Positions 52,094 to 62,519 of a stretch of DNA of 64,000 nucleotides are shown one piece after another. The stretch is from Diploptera punctata (taxonomy: Eukaryota > Arthropoda > Insecta > Blattodea > Blaberidae). A program made the position numbers and the translations under genes. Each line of letters begins with the position of its first letter. Position 1 is the first letter of the stretch. The notes beneath the pieces were generated by a model that worked only from the letters and a program-made list of their open reading frames with translations, did not search any database and was not told the origin of the DNA. The stretch is from contig JASPKZ010007526.1 in the NCBI GenBank assembly GCA_030220185.1, forward strand, positions 270,001 through 334,000. The letters are read 5' to 3'.

Positions 52094-52800
52094 CTTATTC
52101 GCGGGTTAAAAAATTTCGACACAGTTCCTGTATTCGCGGCTAAAAATGTCTTTATTCCCAAATCCAGTCGGTATATTATAAGGATGTAACTTTTATTAAC
52201 TCATAGGATACTTTTTTTTTTACTGCAGGTACTTGCCAAGGCAGCTTTTCAGCGATTCAAACCAAATGGACAAATTAATATTAGAGTAAAACAAACCTTA
52301 TTCTCATTAAGCCTAAAGTTCGTTGTTAAAAGCCGCCGCCGCCGTAATTCATGTGCCGCTATGTCCGTTCATGAATGTCGCCCTCGCCAGGATCGGTGTT
52401 TTATTGTTTCAACTTGTCATCAGTTGCAACAATTTTGATTGAATAACGCGCGTCTCCTCTGCTTTGTTGCCAATTTATAATATCGAGTAAAAGGAAATAA
52501 AATTAGTTCCGAAATGGAAAAGTAGTAGTGTTGCCGCTTAAAGTAAAATAGAAATAGGCCTACTTGAACGTTTACGTGTTAGCGAGTCGTTTGCTTGTAT
52601 ATCACGCTATTTCAATGTTAATGAATCAACTGTACGATTCATCAAGAAATCCGAAAACAAAATAAGGAATTCTATCGCTGAAATCACAGCTAAGTATCAA
52701 TCTGAATTGAAAGGCCTTATAAAAGCGGCAAAACAGGAAAAAAATACCAAGTTCTTTAAGCCCTTGCCTAAGCGTGGCAGTAATAATTAATATAAATTGT
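52094..52800 (+). mobile_element. pogo/Tigger-like element remnant
   Basis: TACAGTAAAACCTTATTCGC at 52093 has the TA + CAGT..AACC start of pogo-type inverted repeats. The coding remnant below lies in it. No right-hand inverted repeat is visible before the L-repeat at 52838. Confidence 0.6.
52548..52790 (+). pseudogene. pogo-type helix-turn-helix fragment
   Basis: Frame without a start: LLERLRVSESFACISRYFNV, NESTVRFIKKSENKIRNSIA, then KYQSELKGLIKAAKQEKNTK and FFKPLPKRGSNN, stop. One frame earlier, upstream, is VVVLPLKVK, so a single frameshift separates the start of the psq-type HTH. K..ILERL..GES...IA..F.VNESTVR.IKK is the N-terminal HTH of pogo/Tigger transposases. The CENP-B and DDE parts are absent. 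Confidence 0.75.
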
Positions 52801-52837
52801 TCAAAACCGCCCATTAATTGATTTTATATTGACTGTT

Positions 52838-53442
52838 TAACTCATGCTTATATGGGGGTCAATGACCAATCACATTTCAATGAATTCTGAATTACAACCA
52901 ATCACAGTCTTTTTCACCTCGATTTTATTAGTTTAATTTTATCACTTTAAAATCAAGCTCCTCCTTTTTAACATTCTGCATGGGTCATAGCATTATTTTG
53001 CATTGATTGTTTGCACTTTCTTAAATGTATTATTTCCCAGGAATTTTCATTCCAGAAAAATATAATAGACATATTTACTTCATAGGACATCAGAACTGAA
53101 TTAATAACCTATAATGTTTATAAATTTCTCCATTAGGGTGCATTCTTACAATATTGCGATCCTTTGGCAATAGATAATATGATCTGGTTGCAGTGATGAA
53201 CAAATGAAGCATGACAATCGTTTCTCATTTGTTTTCAAACATCGCCGTTTACATTAAATATATAAATATTTTAAAATAACTATATTTAAATAATGATTTG
53301 TGAGTAAACAACTTAATTTTATACGTTAAACAGTCCTAACAAATGCCACTCTTGATTTCCAAATCCTCTAGATAAATTCACGACTCACGAAGTGAGTAGT
53401 GAATTTATCGATAATTTGGAAATCGCTCGTGGCATTACTTAT
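52838..53442 (+). mobile_element. L-repeat copy 2
   Basis: GACTGTTTAACTCATGCTTA to CTCGTGGCATTACTTATGAT, sharing all landmarks with 37455 and 58727. The terminal hairpin (53344-53434) has about 36-bp arms beginning TGCCAC, with CACGAAGTGAG at the tip. Confidence 0.8.
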
Positions 53443-53444
53443 GA

Positions 53445-53775
53445 TAATTTTTATGTTATTTCGGAACGTTGGAACGTATCCCCTATATGTCTGCTAATTA
53501 ACTTCAAAATTAAATTCAAAATTTAAACCGGGGCTAATGTATTTTACAGGAACCCGGGGTTCTACCTATTAAGGAGGACCAAAATGGATCGCTCACCGCC
53601 AACACGATGGCCGCAGAGCTTTCCATCTATCTATCTATAATTTGCTTTGAGTCGGCACAGGCTTACAGCCTAACCTTGAAGTCAAAGAAGATATCCCATA
53701 CGCCCCGCGTGGGGACCCGGCTGTTCCCTAGCAGGAGTTTCTTAATCAAGCATAATATAGTTATGTTTATTTACC
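53445..53775. other. No gene seen
   Basis: Contains CATCTATCTATCTATAA at 53624, perhaps an old LINE-P tail. Otherwise unclassified. Confidence 0.35.
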
Positions 53776-53779
53776 TATA

Positions 53780-54075
53780 AATAACAACGAGTGATATGTG
53801 GTTAGCACATCGCCTCTATGAGACATATAGTATGAAACTAATATATTACTTGGATTGATGATGGTGGGATACATTTTGCACGAGACCTCTTTATTGCGAT
53901 TCTTTTACGTGCTTGAAAATCTTCAGACTCGTGATCCACGGCTCAAAGTCTTTCCCGGAGAACTTGTTCCTTGGATATTTGCGCCCTAAAAATCCATCAG
54001 CACCGGTCGGGTTTAAACCCGCGACTCTCGGGACTAGAGGCAAGGAGCATAACCACTAGACCACCACGGCCCACC
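53780..54075 (-). mobile_element. SINE-H
   Basis: Reverse: GTGGTGGTCTAGTGGTTATG (A box), CGCGGGTTTAAACCC (B box), GATGGATTTTTAGGGCGC and GTAAAAGAATCGCAATAAAG. Confidence 0.8.
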
Positions 54076-54079
54076 TCTA

Positions 54080-54860
54080 TTCAAAATACAAGTACATAAT
54101 TACCTTCTGCGTAAAGTGGTCTGCTAAAGTAGTGTGAAATTACAACATATTAACGTCATAGCAGTATATCGCCTAGCGCAGATCTCGAAGCACGAATAGT
54201 GCATAGGATAGCATTGGAAAATACCCACACCCACACACACACGCACACACACACACACACATATCGCTTCTAAAACTCTCTAACACACACTATATTAACA
54301 TTTTATATAATCTCACGCAAGCAACAAGGGACACCTATGTTGTAACTACAGTTACAAAGTGGTTTTCGTGCTGTTCTACGATACAGCGTAAATAAAGCGA
54401 TTGCATCTATATATTTTTTAACTTAAGCCGTTCGTCCACTTAACTAATTAGGGATATTGGATGGAGATACTCACTTACTGTCATCTGGAATAAATTGATG
54501 CTCTTTGATAACAAATTAAGCCTGAGTTTGTTGGCCATGATATCATCAGCAAATAATTTCCCAGAACTTGCACCCACGTGGCTAGGAATGTTGTACATTT
54601 GCCGGAAATTCCGCGAATTTTATGCTTGTTACACACTTCATGGTGTAGCACACACACCGATTTGATCACACTGATGACATCACAAATAAAAAATCATAAA
54701 ACCAATATTTAATTTTTGAATCGATCTATTTTTTTTTTGTGAATTAAATAACAATTGGCATGCTATTCCTCAGATATGATTGTTAGGCTTACGACTGTAC
54801 AAAACTTCAGCAAATACTGAATCGCTTCTAGTGAGATCAAGTTTCTAAGGTATGAAGGTT
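54080..54860. other. No gene; (CA)n tract
   Basis: A CA repeat at 54226-54262; the rest unclassified. Confidence 0.4.
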
Positions 54861-54865
54861 ATACT

Positions 54866-54978
54866 TATTTACTTACTTACTCACTGGTACTATCGAACCC
54901 GTAGGTTCATGGCAGCGCGGACATAAGCTCTCCATACATCCCTATTCTGAGCTAATGCTTTCCAATCATTCCCTGGCT
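54866..54978 (-). mobile_element. LINE-B terminal fragment
   Basis: TTACTTACTTACTCACTGGT, ACTATCGAACCCGTAGG, CGCGGACATAAGCTCTCC; 5' end at CATTCCCTGG. Confidence 0.85.
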
Positions 54979-55082
54979 ATAGTCTATAAAATTATATAAA
55001 ATATGTCTATCATATAGAAACTACATAAACTAACGAATTCTTCTCTTAGATCTAATTAACAACAACAAAACAACAACATTAA

Positions 55083-55325
55083 TTATAATAATAATAATAA
55101 TAATAATATTTTTATTGAACATGTTTAAAATGTATACAGTATCTTCATGTGCCCAATATTAAATTTTGATTCTCTTCTCCATTCATCTCTATCCTCCCAG
55201 TCACCATCCAGTAGTCCTCCGTCCTTCATCAAATTCATAATTCCCTCTATCAATGTCTTGTTAGGTCTGCCTCTTCTTTTCTTCCGATTTCGAATCTACT
55301 CCCGAAGATTTTCAGGCTCGGTATA
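55083..55325 (-). pseudogene. RTE-like LINE 3' end with (ATT)n tail
   Basis: Minus strand: RRKRRGRPNKTLIEGIMNLM, KDGGLLDGDWEDRDEWRRES and KFNIGHMK, then a short UTR and (ATT)n at 55086-55108. Confidence 0.7.
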
Positions 55326-55504
55326 TAAATAATAGTGCCTTATACAAGGTATGAGTTAAAAAAAAAAAAGGTAACCAGCATACCAACGAATCCCGCCTTA
55401 TTAGGGCCTTTACGAATATAAATATAACCTAATACATTTCGTTCCAGTAAAGTAATAATTAGCGGCAATAACAAAGAGAGTTCAGATTCTCTTTTCTTCC
55501 TCGT

Positions 55505-55662
55505 TGCCAGCAGCTATAGCTGCCCCCCAAGGCTTGAAGTCCCTCTCGGAAGACTTGCTCCTGCATTTTTCCGTCCTAAAAATCCATCGTCTCCGGTTGG
55601 GTATGAACCCGAACCCTCATGATTACACGTAAGGATTATAACCACTAGACTTTGCATTACCT
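55505..55662 (-). mobile_element. SINE-H
   Basis: Reverse: AAAGTCTAGTGGTTATAATC (A box), CGGGTTCATACCC (B box), GATGGATTTTTAGGACGG and GACTTCAAGCCTTGG. The 3' body is missing. Confidence 0.7.
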
Positions 55663-55664
55663 TG

Positions 55665-56390
55665 AATTGGAAATTATATTATTTCATACGTATTCTAAAG
55701 AAATGTAGGTCCTACATATCTTCACCGTGAGCATTGTAACTTATTGCACTGTTGCATGCACGGTAGTAACAATATGATTTATGTCTTGTGATATGAGGTT
55801 GGAATTTAGTTTTACGAGTTGCGTAAATGATAATGTTTATGCCGTTATCTCTGAAAAGAGCGCTCGCATTACATTTCTGACCAATTCAGATGTATATAAA
55901 TACAGAACGGACCGCTCTAGAAGTGGTGTAGGTAAGATTTTTTTTTTACAATTGGAGGAAACATAATCAAGATAAGAGAACAAAATGGCGGACATAGAGC
56001 TCTTACTTGTTTCCGGAATGGGCAAGACATTGCGTGTTAAAGGAACATTATACTCGTAGCAAGGTTTAAAATACATCTACAGACATGTGCTGTACGTTAA
56101 CAATTAGTACATGAACACCTTTACGTACAGAATTACCTAATACTTGTACATGTTGGAGTTCTATAAATACTTATTGTGGCTACGTTTGAAACATAAATTC
56201 GTACCGCATTCTGCAGAAAGGAATCAAGCCACAAGATAACTGTACTGACAAAAATACAACTAAAGTTATAATGTCAATAAAAAATCACAAGTAAAAATAA
56301 ACATTATGTTTTTATAAATATTATTCCCTGAGAGTAGTTAATAATAATAACCTCATAATGAATCGTTATCTCAGTCCAATATCAATATAC
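55665..56390. other. No gene seen
   Basis: Unclassified DNA before the tRNA-like cluster. Confidence 0.4.
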
Positions 56391-56394
56391 TTTT

Positions 56395-56606
56395 TTTAAG
56401 TTTATACTGATTTTCCTTTTTGTTTTACTTTTTCCCCCTTTTTGTTTTACCAGTTTTGTTAACTTTCCTTTTATTCTCACATAGACACAAGGACAGGACA
56501 CACACACCCAGAGTGGAGATTTAATATCCCCTACCCCGCCAGGAATCGAACCCAGGTCGCCGGAGTGGAAGGTAGGGATTCTACCGACTACTCCACGGCG
56601 ACGGAC
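56395..56606 (-). mobile_element. SINE-D, distal unit of a tandem pair
   Basis: Minus strand: GTCCGTCGCCGTGGAGTAGT (A box), CTGGGTTCGATTCCTGG (B box), GGGGATATTAAATCTCCACT, TGTCCTGTCCTTGTGTC, then an A-rich end (GTAAAACAAAAAGG repeated). Directly follows the next unit with no spacer. Confidence 0.8.
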
Positions 56607-56802
56607 TTTTTTTTCATGTCTTTCTTGTTTTTTCCGTTTTACCTTTGTTAACCTTTCTATCTTATTCACACATACAAACACAAGACAGGACATACACCCA
56701 GACCCAAGGTGGAGATTTAAAATCCCCTACCCTGCCGGGAATCGAACCCGGGTCACCGGAGTGGAAGGTAGGGACTCTACCGACTACGCCATGGCGACGG
56801 AC
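56607..56802 (-). mobile_element. SINE-D, proximal unit of a tandem pair
   Basis: GTCCGTCGCCATGGCGTAGT, CCGGGTTCGATTCCCGG (perfect B box), GGGGATTTTAAATCTCCACC, TGTCCTGTCTTGTGTTTG, GAATAAGATAGAAAGGTTAA and an A-rich end. About 85-90% identical to the distal unit in the first 130 bp. Confidence 0.85.
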
Positions 56803-56805
56803 ATG

Positions 56806-56908
56806 AAATCCTCCCAGACGGTTTTGAACTAGCGACCTATGGATTACTGAAATTATATACCACTAGAGTTCACCGCTCTACCAGCTGAGCTCTTACAACG
56901 ATTAATAA
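56806..56908 (-). mobile_element. SINE-Y: intron-bearing tRNA-Tyr-derived head
   Basis: Minus strand: AGAGCTCAGCTGGTAGAGCG, GTGAACTCTAG, the 18-nt intron TGGTATATAATTTCAGTA (56845-56862), ATCCATAGGTCGCTAG and GTTCAAAACCGTC. Apart from a few changes this is tRNA-Tyr with its intron at the canonical place; the anticodon GTA is altered to CTA. It joins directly to the SINE-D head downstream. Confidence 0.78.
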
Positions 56909-56911
56909 ATT

Positions 56912-56997
56912 ACCTCACCGGGAATCGAACCTGTAACCTCTTGCATACGAATCAAGCCACTAAGCACTGAGCTAAGCCTTAGCTTAAAATAGTTTCG
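56912..56997 (-). mobile_element. tRNA-like unit E
   Basis: Minus strand: GGCTTAGCTCAGTGCTTAGT (A box) and ACAGGTTCGATTCCCGGTGA (B box); spacing and arms are tRNA-like. No 3' body before the SINE-Y unit. Confidence 0.65.
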
Positions 56998-57117
56998 TGC
57001 ACCGGTCCCATACTGGCCGAAATTACACGAGAAAAATTTCTTCCCCCACGGAGACTCGAACCAGCGTAAGTCCCGAGACTTCTTGTCGTAACCAGTCGGC
57101 TACGGCGCGGGCCTTGA
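56998..57117 (-). mobile_element. SINE-F head
   Basis: Minus strand: GGCCCGCGCCGTAGCCGACT, CTGGTTCGAGTCTCCGTGGG, AATTTCGGCCAGTATGGGAC and CGGTGCAC. The long SINE-F body is absent; unit E follows directly. Confidence 0.8.
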
Positions 57118-57386
57118 AAATATATGTCTAAATCGGGATTTGAACTCTGTATCTCTGGTTTTGTAAACCGGTGCTTTAACGATTTAGGGTCTGTTTCACG
57201 AACAGAAGTAACTGTATTACGCCAGTTTTCCCTATATATAATACATAGCTTAAACTGGCGTTATACAGTTACCTCTGTTGGTGAAACCCACCCTTTAAGC
57301 TGTTACGTATCACGGTTAAAAGAGATTAGAACCTGACATTACAACATTCACTGTTAAGCATGCTACCGACTGAGCTATTATTGCGA
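57118..57386 (-). mobile_element. Two tRNA-like units, the second split by a MITE
   Basis: Unit 1 (57310-57386, minus): AATAGCTCAGTCGGTAGCAT (A box) and TCAGGTTCTAATCTC (B box). Unit 2 starts at CAGCTTAAA (57294-57304), is interrupted, and resumes at 57186 with TCGTTAAAGCACCGG, then GAGTTCAAATCCCGATTTAG (B box and acceptor). Removing the MITE and one TTTA restores a continuous A box. Confidence 0.6.
57187..57293. mobile_element. 107-bp MITE with about 40-bp inverted repeats, TTTA duplication
   Basis: Left end GGGTCTGTTTCACGAACAGA and right end complement GGGTGGGTTTCACCAACAGA, both followed by GTAACTGTAT.ACGCCAG. TTTA at 57183-57186 and 57294-57297. Nearly all of it is inverted repeat. Confidence 0.85.
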
Positions 57387-57627
57387 ACAGATCTTCAAGT
57401 TGAATTTTGAATCTCCTTGTGTGAGATCATTTTCAAGATATTTGACATTCCATTTTGTATAGTTGTTCGTAGTACATAATTAAAATATCAATACATATCA
57501 TTTATTAATTAACATATTCAAATTTGCCATTTTTGATTAAAACTATTTTAACAAGGATTTAAGTGAATGGTGTGAAACATATGATTCCTTGTTAAAATAT
57601 TTTTAATTATAAATTGCAATTTCATCA
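57387..57627. other. No gene seen
   Basis: AT-rich spacer. Confidence 0.35.
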
Positions 57628-57905
57628 TCATCATGAACAATCACGGATTAAGCCCATGTGGCTTGTTCCGGTCTCATAGACTCTCATTCAAAAAGTTCAA
57701 TCCATCTCTTTATCGGTCTACCAACATTCCTGTCTCCTCTTGGTTTGTAATTAAGTATAATTTTTGGAATCCGATCATGTTTCATTCTTTGAACATGTTC
57801 TTTCCAGTTTTATCTAGATTCTTTTATTTTATCTAAAAGTTTAAAAATATTTAGTTGATTTCTAATATCTTCACTTCTTCTTTTATCTAGAAGTTTCCTC
57901 TAACC
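57628..57905 (-). pseudogene. RTE-like LINE 3' fragment
   Basis: Minus strand, over several frameshifts: SEDIRNQLNIFKLLDKIKES, WKEHVQRMKHDRIPKIILNY and KPRGDRNVGRPIKRWIELF. Related to the 47.0 kb LINE C-terminus. Confidence 0.7.
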
Positions 57906-57949
57906 TTGACTCCATCATCACCCAGTGTAAGATATATATATGTATTAAT

Positions 57950-58227
57950 TGGTGTTACTCGTATAATTTATCATATTTATACTATTATTACAATAATTAT
58001 TATTATCATTATTATATTATCATTATTATTATTATCGTAAGTATTATTATTGTTATTATCCTATAAAATGTTGTTTGTACATGAAATTTACATTGCTACG
58101 TTTAATGTATCTTTAACTGTTTATAATTAGTATAGTGTATATCTATATTTGTCAAATATTTATTTGTATTTGTGCTGGTTGAGTGGAAGAGAAGGCCTTA
58201 TGGCCTTAACTCTACCAGAATAAATAA
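57950..58227 (+). mobile_element. CR1-like 3' UTR end
   Basis: GTGCTGGTTGAGTGGAAGAG, AAGGCCTTATGGCCTT, AACTCTACCAGAATAAATAA and AACATT merging into (ATT)n. An imperfect ATT/ATC tract is at 57985-58060. Confidence 0.75.
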
Positions 58228-58229
58228 AA

Positions 58230-58300
<71 letters not shown>

Positions 58301-58302
58301 GT
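58228..58302. repeat. (ATT)n microsatellite at a LINE 3' end
   Basis: About 25 ATT units continuous with the CR1-like tail. Confidence 0.95.
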
Positions 58303-58334
58303 ATAAAAATTTGCAGCCAGCCAAAGAGAGGCCT

Positions 58335-58645
58335 TCTCACTTTCGAGATTTTTTTAGGATGGAAAAAATCAAACAGCAAGTCCTCCGGGAGGGACTTTAA
58401 GGTATGGTTCCCTAGTTTGAATATTTTGAGGCTCGTAAAAGATTCTTAAACCTGAATAAAGAGGCCTCTGAGCAAAATGTATCAATCTGAAACATCGTAG
58501 TATATGCTTTAGTTGCCTGCTAGATGTCTCATTGAGTCAGTGTGTTGACACATGCCACTCATGACATCTATGGACAAACAAGGTAACTGAATGTGCTCTA
58601 TTAACTCCTAACAATGGAGAGACAATGGCTCAACACTGGGCTACG
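58335..58645 (+). mobile_element. SINE-H body, head missing
   Basis: GATTTTTTTAGGATGGAAAA, GCAAGTCCTCCGGGAGGGAC, GTAAAAGATTCTTAAACCTG, CTCATTGAGTCAGTGTG and CACTCATGACATC, matching 12545-12800 in reverse. Confidence 0.8.
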
Positions 58646-58726
58646 CCGTATATGCTATATTCACTTATAGCAGCAAGTACTTGGCTCTGCTCCACGCTTT
58701 TTTTTATAATGTATTTTCCACGACTA

Positions 58727-59402
58727 TTTAACTCAAGCCCCAAATAGGAGTCAATGACCAATCACATTTCAATGATTTTTAATTTACAACCAATCACAGT
58801 CGTGTTTCGCCTAGAATTTATCAACTAAAGTTTATCATAATAAAGAAAGCACGTTTTTAATATTCTGAATAGGTCATAGCATTATTTTGCAGTGATTGAC
58901 TCACGAAGAAATCCGGCTATCAGATTGTATATATAGTGCAACTATGTTTTAACCCTCTCCACCCCTCAACATAAAGCGCATGCCAGAGATAATATAAAAA
59001 CATTTGTAACAATTGACTATACCACAAAAAAAAAAGTTTGCACTTTCTTAAACTAATTATTTTCCAGGAAATGACGTTCCAGAAAAATGTAATTGACATA
59101 TTTACAATAGGACATCAGAAATTAATTAATACCTATAACGTTGGTTATAAATTTCTCCACTAGGGTTCACTCTTACAACATTACGATCCTTTGGCAATAA
59201 ATAATATGATCTGGTTGCAGTGATGAACAAATGAAGCGTACCAATCGTTTCTCATTTGTTTTCAAACATCGCCGTTTACATTAAATATATAAATATTTAA
59301 AAATAACTATAGTTAAATAATGATTTGTGAGTAAACAGCTCAATTTTATTCGCGAGTCGTGAATTTATCCATAATTTGGAAATCACTCGCGGCATTACTT
59401 AT
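58727..59402 (+). mobile_element. L-repeat copy 3
   Basis: GACTATTTAACTCAAGCCCC to CACTCGCGGCATTACTTATG. The left arm of the terminal hairpin is deleted. CTATGTTTTAACCCTCTCCA (58943) also occurs just downstream at 59428. Confidence 0.8.
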
Positions 59403-59429
59403 GATATTTACTGTATGTGGTCAGCAGCT

Positions 59430-59794
59430 ATGTTTTAACCCTCTCCACCCCCAGTTTGGGAGGGGGTCACATACATAATTTTTGGACCAAAAAAGAGCAT
59501 GTAGAGCTTCCCCGAATAAGGGAACAGTTAAATGCAGGAACATTTCCGAGGCAGCACTAACATTTAAGACAGAACACACCATTAACTCATACATTCATAG
59601 CGGACAAGGCGAATATAATATGGTGATTATGTTGGCCATATGATATTCGGAGACTATTTGGGTCTTAGTTTCCCGACAATTATAATCGTACCCCGAAAAC
59701 TCTTCACCCAGGAAACTTATCCCGACTGGCAATCGAACCCGGGCCTGTTGCGTAACAGGGAACAGAGTTACCCCCGAGAACACAGAGGTGGACC
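59430..59794 (-). mobile_element. SINE-G head on G' body
   Basis: Leftward: GTCCACCTCTGTGTTCTCGG, CCCGGGTTCGATTGCCAG (B box), then, after a deletion in the GTAAGAC block, the G' body shared with 43.25 kb: ATGTATGAGTTAATGG, CTGCCTCGGAAATG, ATTATGTATGTGACCCCCTC. Confidence 0.7.
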
Positions 59795-59810
59795 GTTTTA
59801 TAATACCTTC

Positions 59811-60145
59811 TTCTTCTTCTTCTTAAACTTAATTTGTAGGATTTTCATCCTGTTTATTTCCAAAATCACTCCTCGGAGGAAGACGTATTGGATGTGCATT
59901 CACTGTCTATCCATCTCTTGGCTGGTCTTCCTCTTGTTCTTCTCCCGTCCATTAATCTATCTTCTTCAGCTCTTTTTGCAAGCCGGTTTTCTTCCATTCT
60001 TTCTATATGGCCCTTCCAATATTTTCGTCTATCTGTAATAAATTTGGCTATGTCTTGAATATGGCATTTGTCCCTAATTTCTGTGTTGTGTATTTTATCA
60101 AATAATATTTTCCCCTGAATAGTTCTTAAGATTTTCATTTCCTAT
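59811..60145 (-). pseudogene. LINE-Q, second copy
   Basis: Minus frame 59866-60138: MKILRTIQGKILFDKIHNTE, RDKCHIQDIAKFI, WKGHIERMEENRLAKRAEED and GRRTRGRPAKRWIDSE. Differs from the 15.4 kb copy at about a dozen residues and shares its (GAA)n tail. Confidence 0.85.
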
Positions 60146-60354
60146 GTGCTTATTATTTGTTAGTTTTATAATGCCGTTAAAATTAAATTGTGACCTACAC
60201 AAAAGGAGAAACGACAACAGAGTACTTAGCGTAGTTGAGGTCGTAAATACGATAGCCTATGACCTTAAATGTTAAAGTGTATATAAATAAGAATTAAATA
60301 ATGTTATACTATATTACAAGAGAAAAAAAAAAACTCGTACATGGCCCAATTAGT

Positions 60355-60645
60355 ATGAATCTTGCTCCCCAACTCTGGGCTCCGTCACTCCACGAAGGTT
60401 TCTTAGTGGATAAATCGGAGTCAGAGAAGGTTTTTCTCGGAGTTTCCCTAGCAAAAACTTGATTCTACCACTTTCTATACTATTATAATCCATACCGTTC
60501 GATTTATTTACAACTGCTGCTGTAATGGTGAGACAGACCTGGTAGCCGGCATCCGTGTATGTCACCGACCCTAGTAATAGGAACTTCATCTCATTCCTCC
60601 CCGGACACGAGTGAAGAATGTATCTTACAAGAGTAAATAATAAAA
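60355..60645 (+). mobile_element. SINE-I, A-box side missing
   Basis: GGGCTCCGTCACTCCACGAA, GGTTTTTCTCGGAGTTTCCC, GGTGAGACAGACCTGGTAGC and TTCATCTCATTCCTCCCCGG. The head before GGCTCCG... is replaced. Confidence 0.7.
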
Positions 60646-60775
60646 CACGCTGAAACGGGATACGGTCCCTGAGCAATAATTTAATTATAGCGGAATCACC
60701 AATTTAGGTAAACACATTATAAACAAGGATAAGCATCGAGATAAAAAGTGGATCCAGATTCTTTCTTATTTTTTA

Positions 60776-60793
60776 ATATTATTATTGTTATTA

Positions 60794-60862
<69 letters not shown>

Positions 60863-60865
60863 TGG
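60776..60865. repeat. (ATT)n microsatellite
   Basis: About 28 units. Confidence 0.95.
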
Positions 60866-61058
60866 AATGGTGTCCACCTGGAAGAAGGAGGAAAGGAAGA
60901 CCTCGAAACTCGTGGATTTAAGAAATAAGAATTGAAATGAGTACAAGAGGACTGAAGGAGAACATGGAGTGGGTGGATAGAGACGAGTAGAGAAGGATAT
61001 AAAACTGTATGCACAGAAAGATGTATGAACATTGAAAATCTGTATATAAATAAATCAA

Positions 61059-61087
<29 letters not shown>
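60866..61087 (+). pseudogene. RTE-like LINE 3' end with (ATT)n tail
   Basis: EWCPPGRRRKGRPRNSWI, stop, EIRIEMSTRGLKENMEWVDR, then (ATT)n at 61061-61086. It lies directly downstream of another ATT array. Confidence 0.7.
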
Positions 61088-61089
<2 letters not shown>

Positions 61090-61755
61090 TTTGAAGTTTA
61101 TCTTGTGTATGAAGCCAAACAAATAAAGTTTTGTATATCGATTATTTTTGGTTTGGGTCTACTGTAACTGCTTATGGTTAGGCTTACATCATGTAAAGTA
61201 ACCATTTAGAAGAATGCTTTATGCGTACCGGCAATATTCTTCCAGATGGTTAAATTCCAAGGAATTTCGAGTTCATTGCCGCGTCGCCAGTAAATTTTCA
61301 AGATAGGAAATAATACAATTCTTCTCTTTATCACGTATTACATCTGTTTAAACTGTTTAAAGATATTGTAATAATTGTTCTATAAAATGTTTCTGATGAA
61401 TCGATCGGCGTTGTTCTACAGCCATTATCAATTATTTCGCCAACTAAAACGTGCTCCTCACAATGTAATTAGATAGTTTTGAGATGATAATGTGTTCAGT
61501 GAGCCACACTACCAGTCTAGACATTGAGTCCTGGACTCTCGCCAACGTGACCTCAGCCATAGCTTCTTTCCTACTTTACCTTGGAATCATTGTATAGTAA
61601 AGGGGCTACTGGTTTAATCAGTACATTCTCTTCCAGTTTTCAACATATTTAATCTATATGATATATAGTTTTCTGTAATCCAGCTTTCCTCTATAAATTA
61701 ATTGCATTCTATATTTTAGGTTGTTTATTTTATGTTAGGCACGCTTAATCATCAT
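61090..61755. other. No gene seen
   Basis: Unclassified DNA. Confidence 0.4.
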
Positions 61756-61759
61756 TAAA

Positions 61760-62515
61760 CGTGGAATGAGGACTGGAAGTAAATATCAATAAAACTAAAT
61801 ATATGGTCAGACGTAGAAATACATTATATAACGGAAATGGACAGCTAATGACAAATGAGGGAAATTTTGAGGAAGTGGCTGAATTCAAATACCTAGGAAC
61901 AATAATCACAAATAGGAATGAGATGCACAAAGAAATTAAACATAGGCTCAATTCTGGAAATGCATGTTATTATGCATTACAGAGACTCTTGATGTCCCAA
62001 CTCCTTTTAAAAAACGTTAAACTGAAAATATATAAAACTATTATTCTACCAGTTATATTATATGGGTGCGAAACATGGACTCTTACTTTAAGGGAGGAAA
62101 GGAGATTGCGAGTATTTGAGAATAAGGTACTTAGGAGAATTTTTGGACCAAGGAGAGATGAACAAACGGGTGAATGCAGAAGACTACATAACAATGAACT
62201 ACATGGTCTTTATAGGAAGCCAGATATAATAAGAACAGTTAAGTCTCGTAGACTGCGATGGGCAGGACATGTTGCACGTATGGGGAATGAAAGACTTGCA
62301 TGGAAGCTTCTTGTAGGAAAGCCAGAGGGAAAACGCCCAGTTGGTAGACCAAGAATGAGGTGGGAGAATAATATTAACTACGATTTGAGGGAAGTAGATT
62401 ATACAGGGAATGATTGGAAAGCATTAGCTCAGGATAGGGATGTATGGAGAGCTTATGTCCGCGCGGCCATGAACCTACGGGTTCGATAGTGCCAGTGAGT
62501 AAGTAAGTAAGTGAG
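61760..62515 (+). pseudogene. LINE-B, best preserved copy, 228-codon frame
   Basis: The frame 61803-62489 is open to the natural stop: NINKTKYMV just before the Met, EFKYLGTIITNRNEMHKEIK, LLLKNVKLKIYKTIILPVIL, YGCETWTLTLREERRLRVFE, RRIFGPRRDEQTGECRRLHN, RRLRWAGHVARMGNERLAWK, LLVGKPEGKRPVGRPRMRWE, GNDWKALAQDRD and VWRAYVRAAMNLRVR. This is the post-RT region of a non-LTR polyprotein. The RT catalytic core is missing (5' truncation at about 61760). The 3' end is GTTCGATAGTGCCAGTGAG and (TAAG)n. Lack of frameshifts suggests a recent insertion; fourteen other fragments are in this window. Confidence 0.92.
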
Positions 62516-62519
62516 TATT

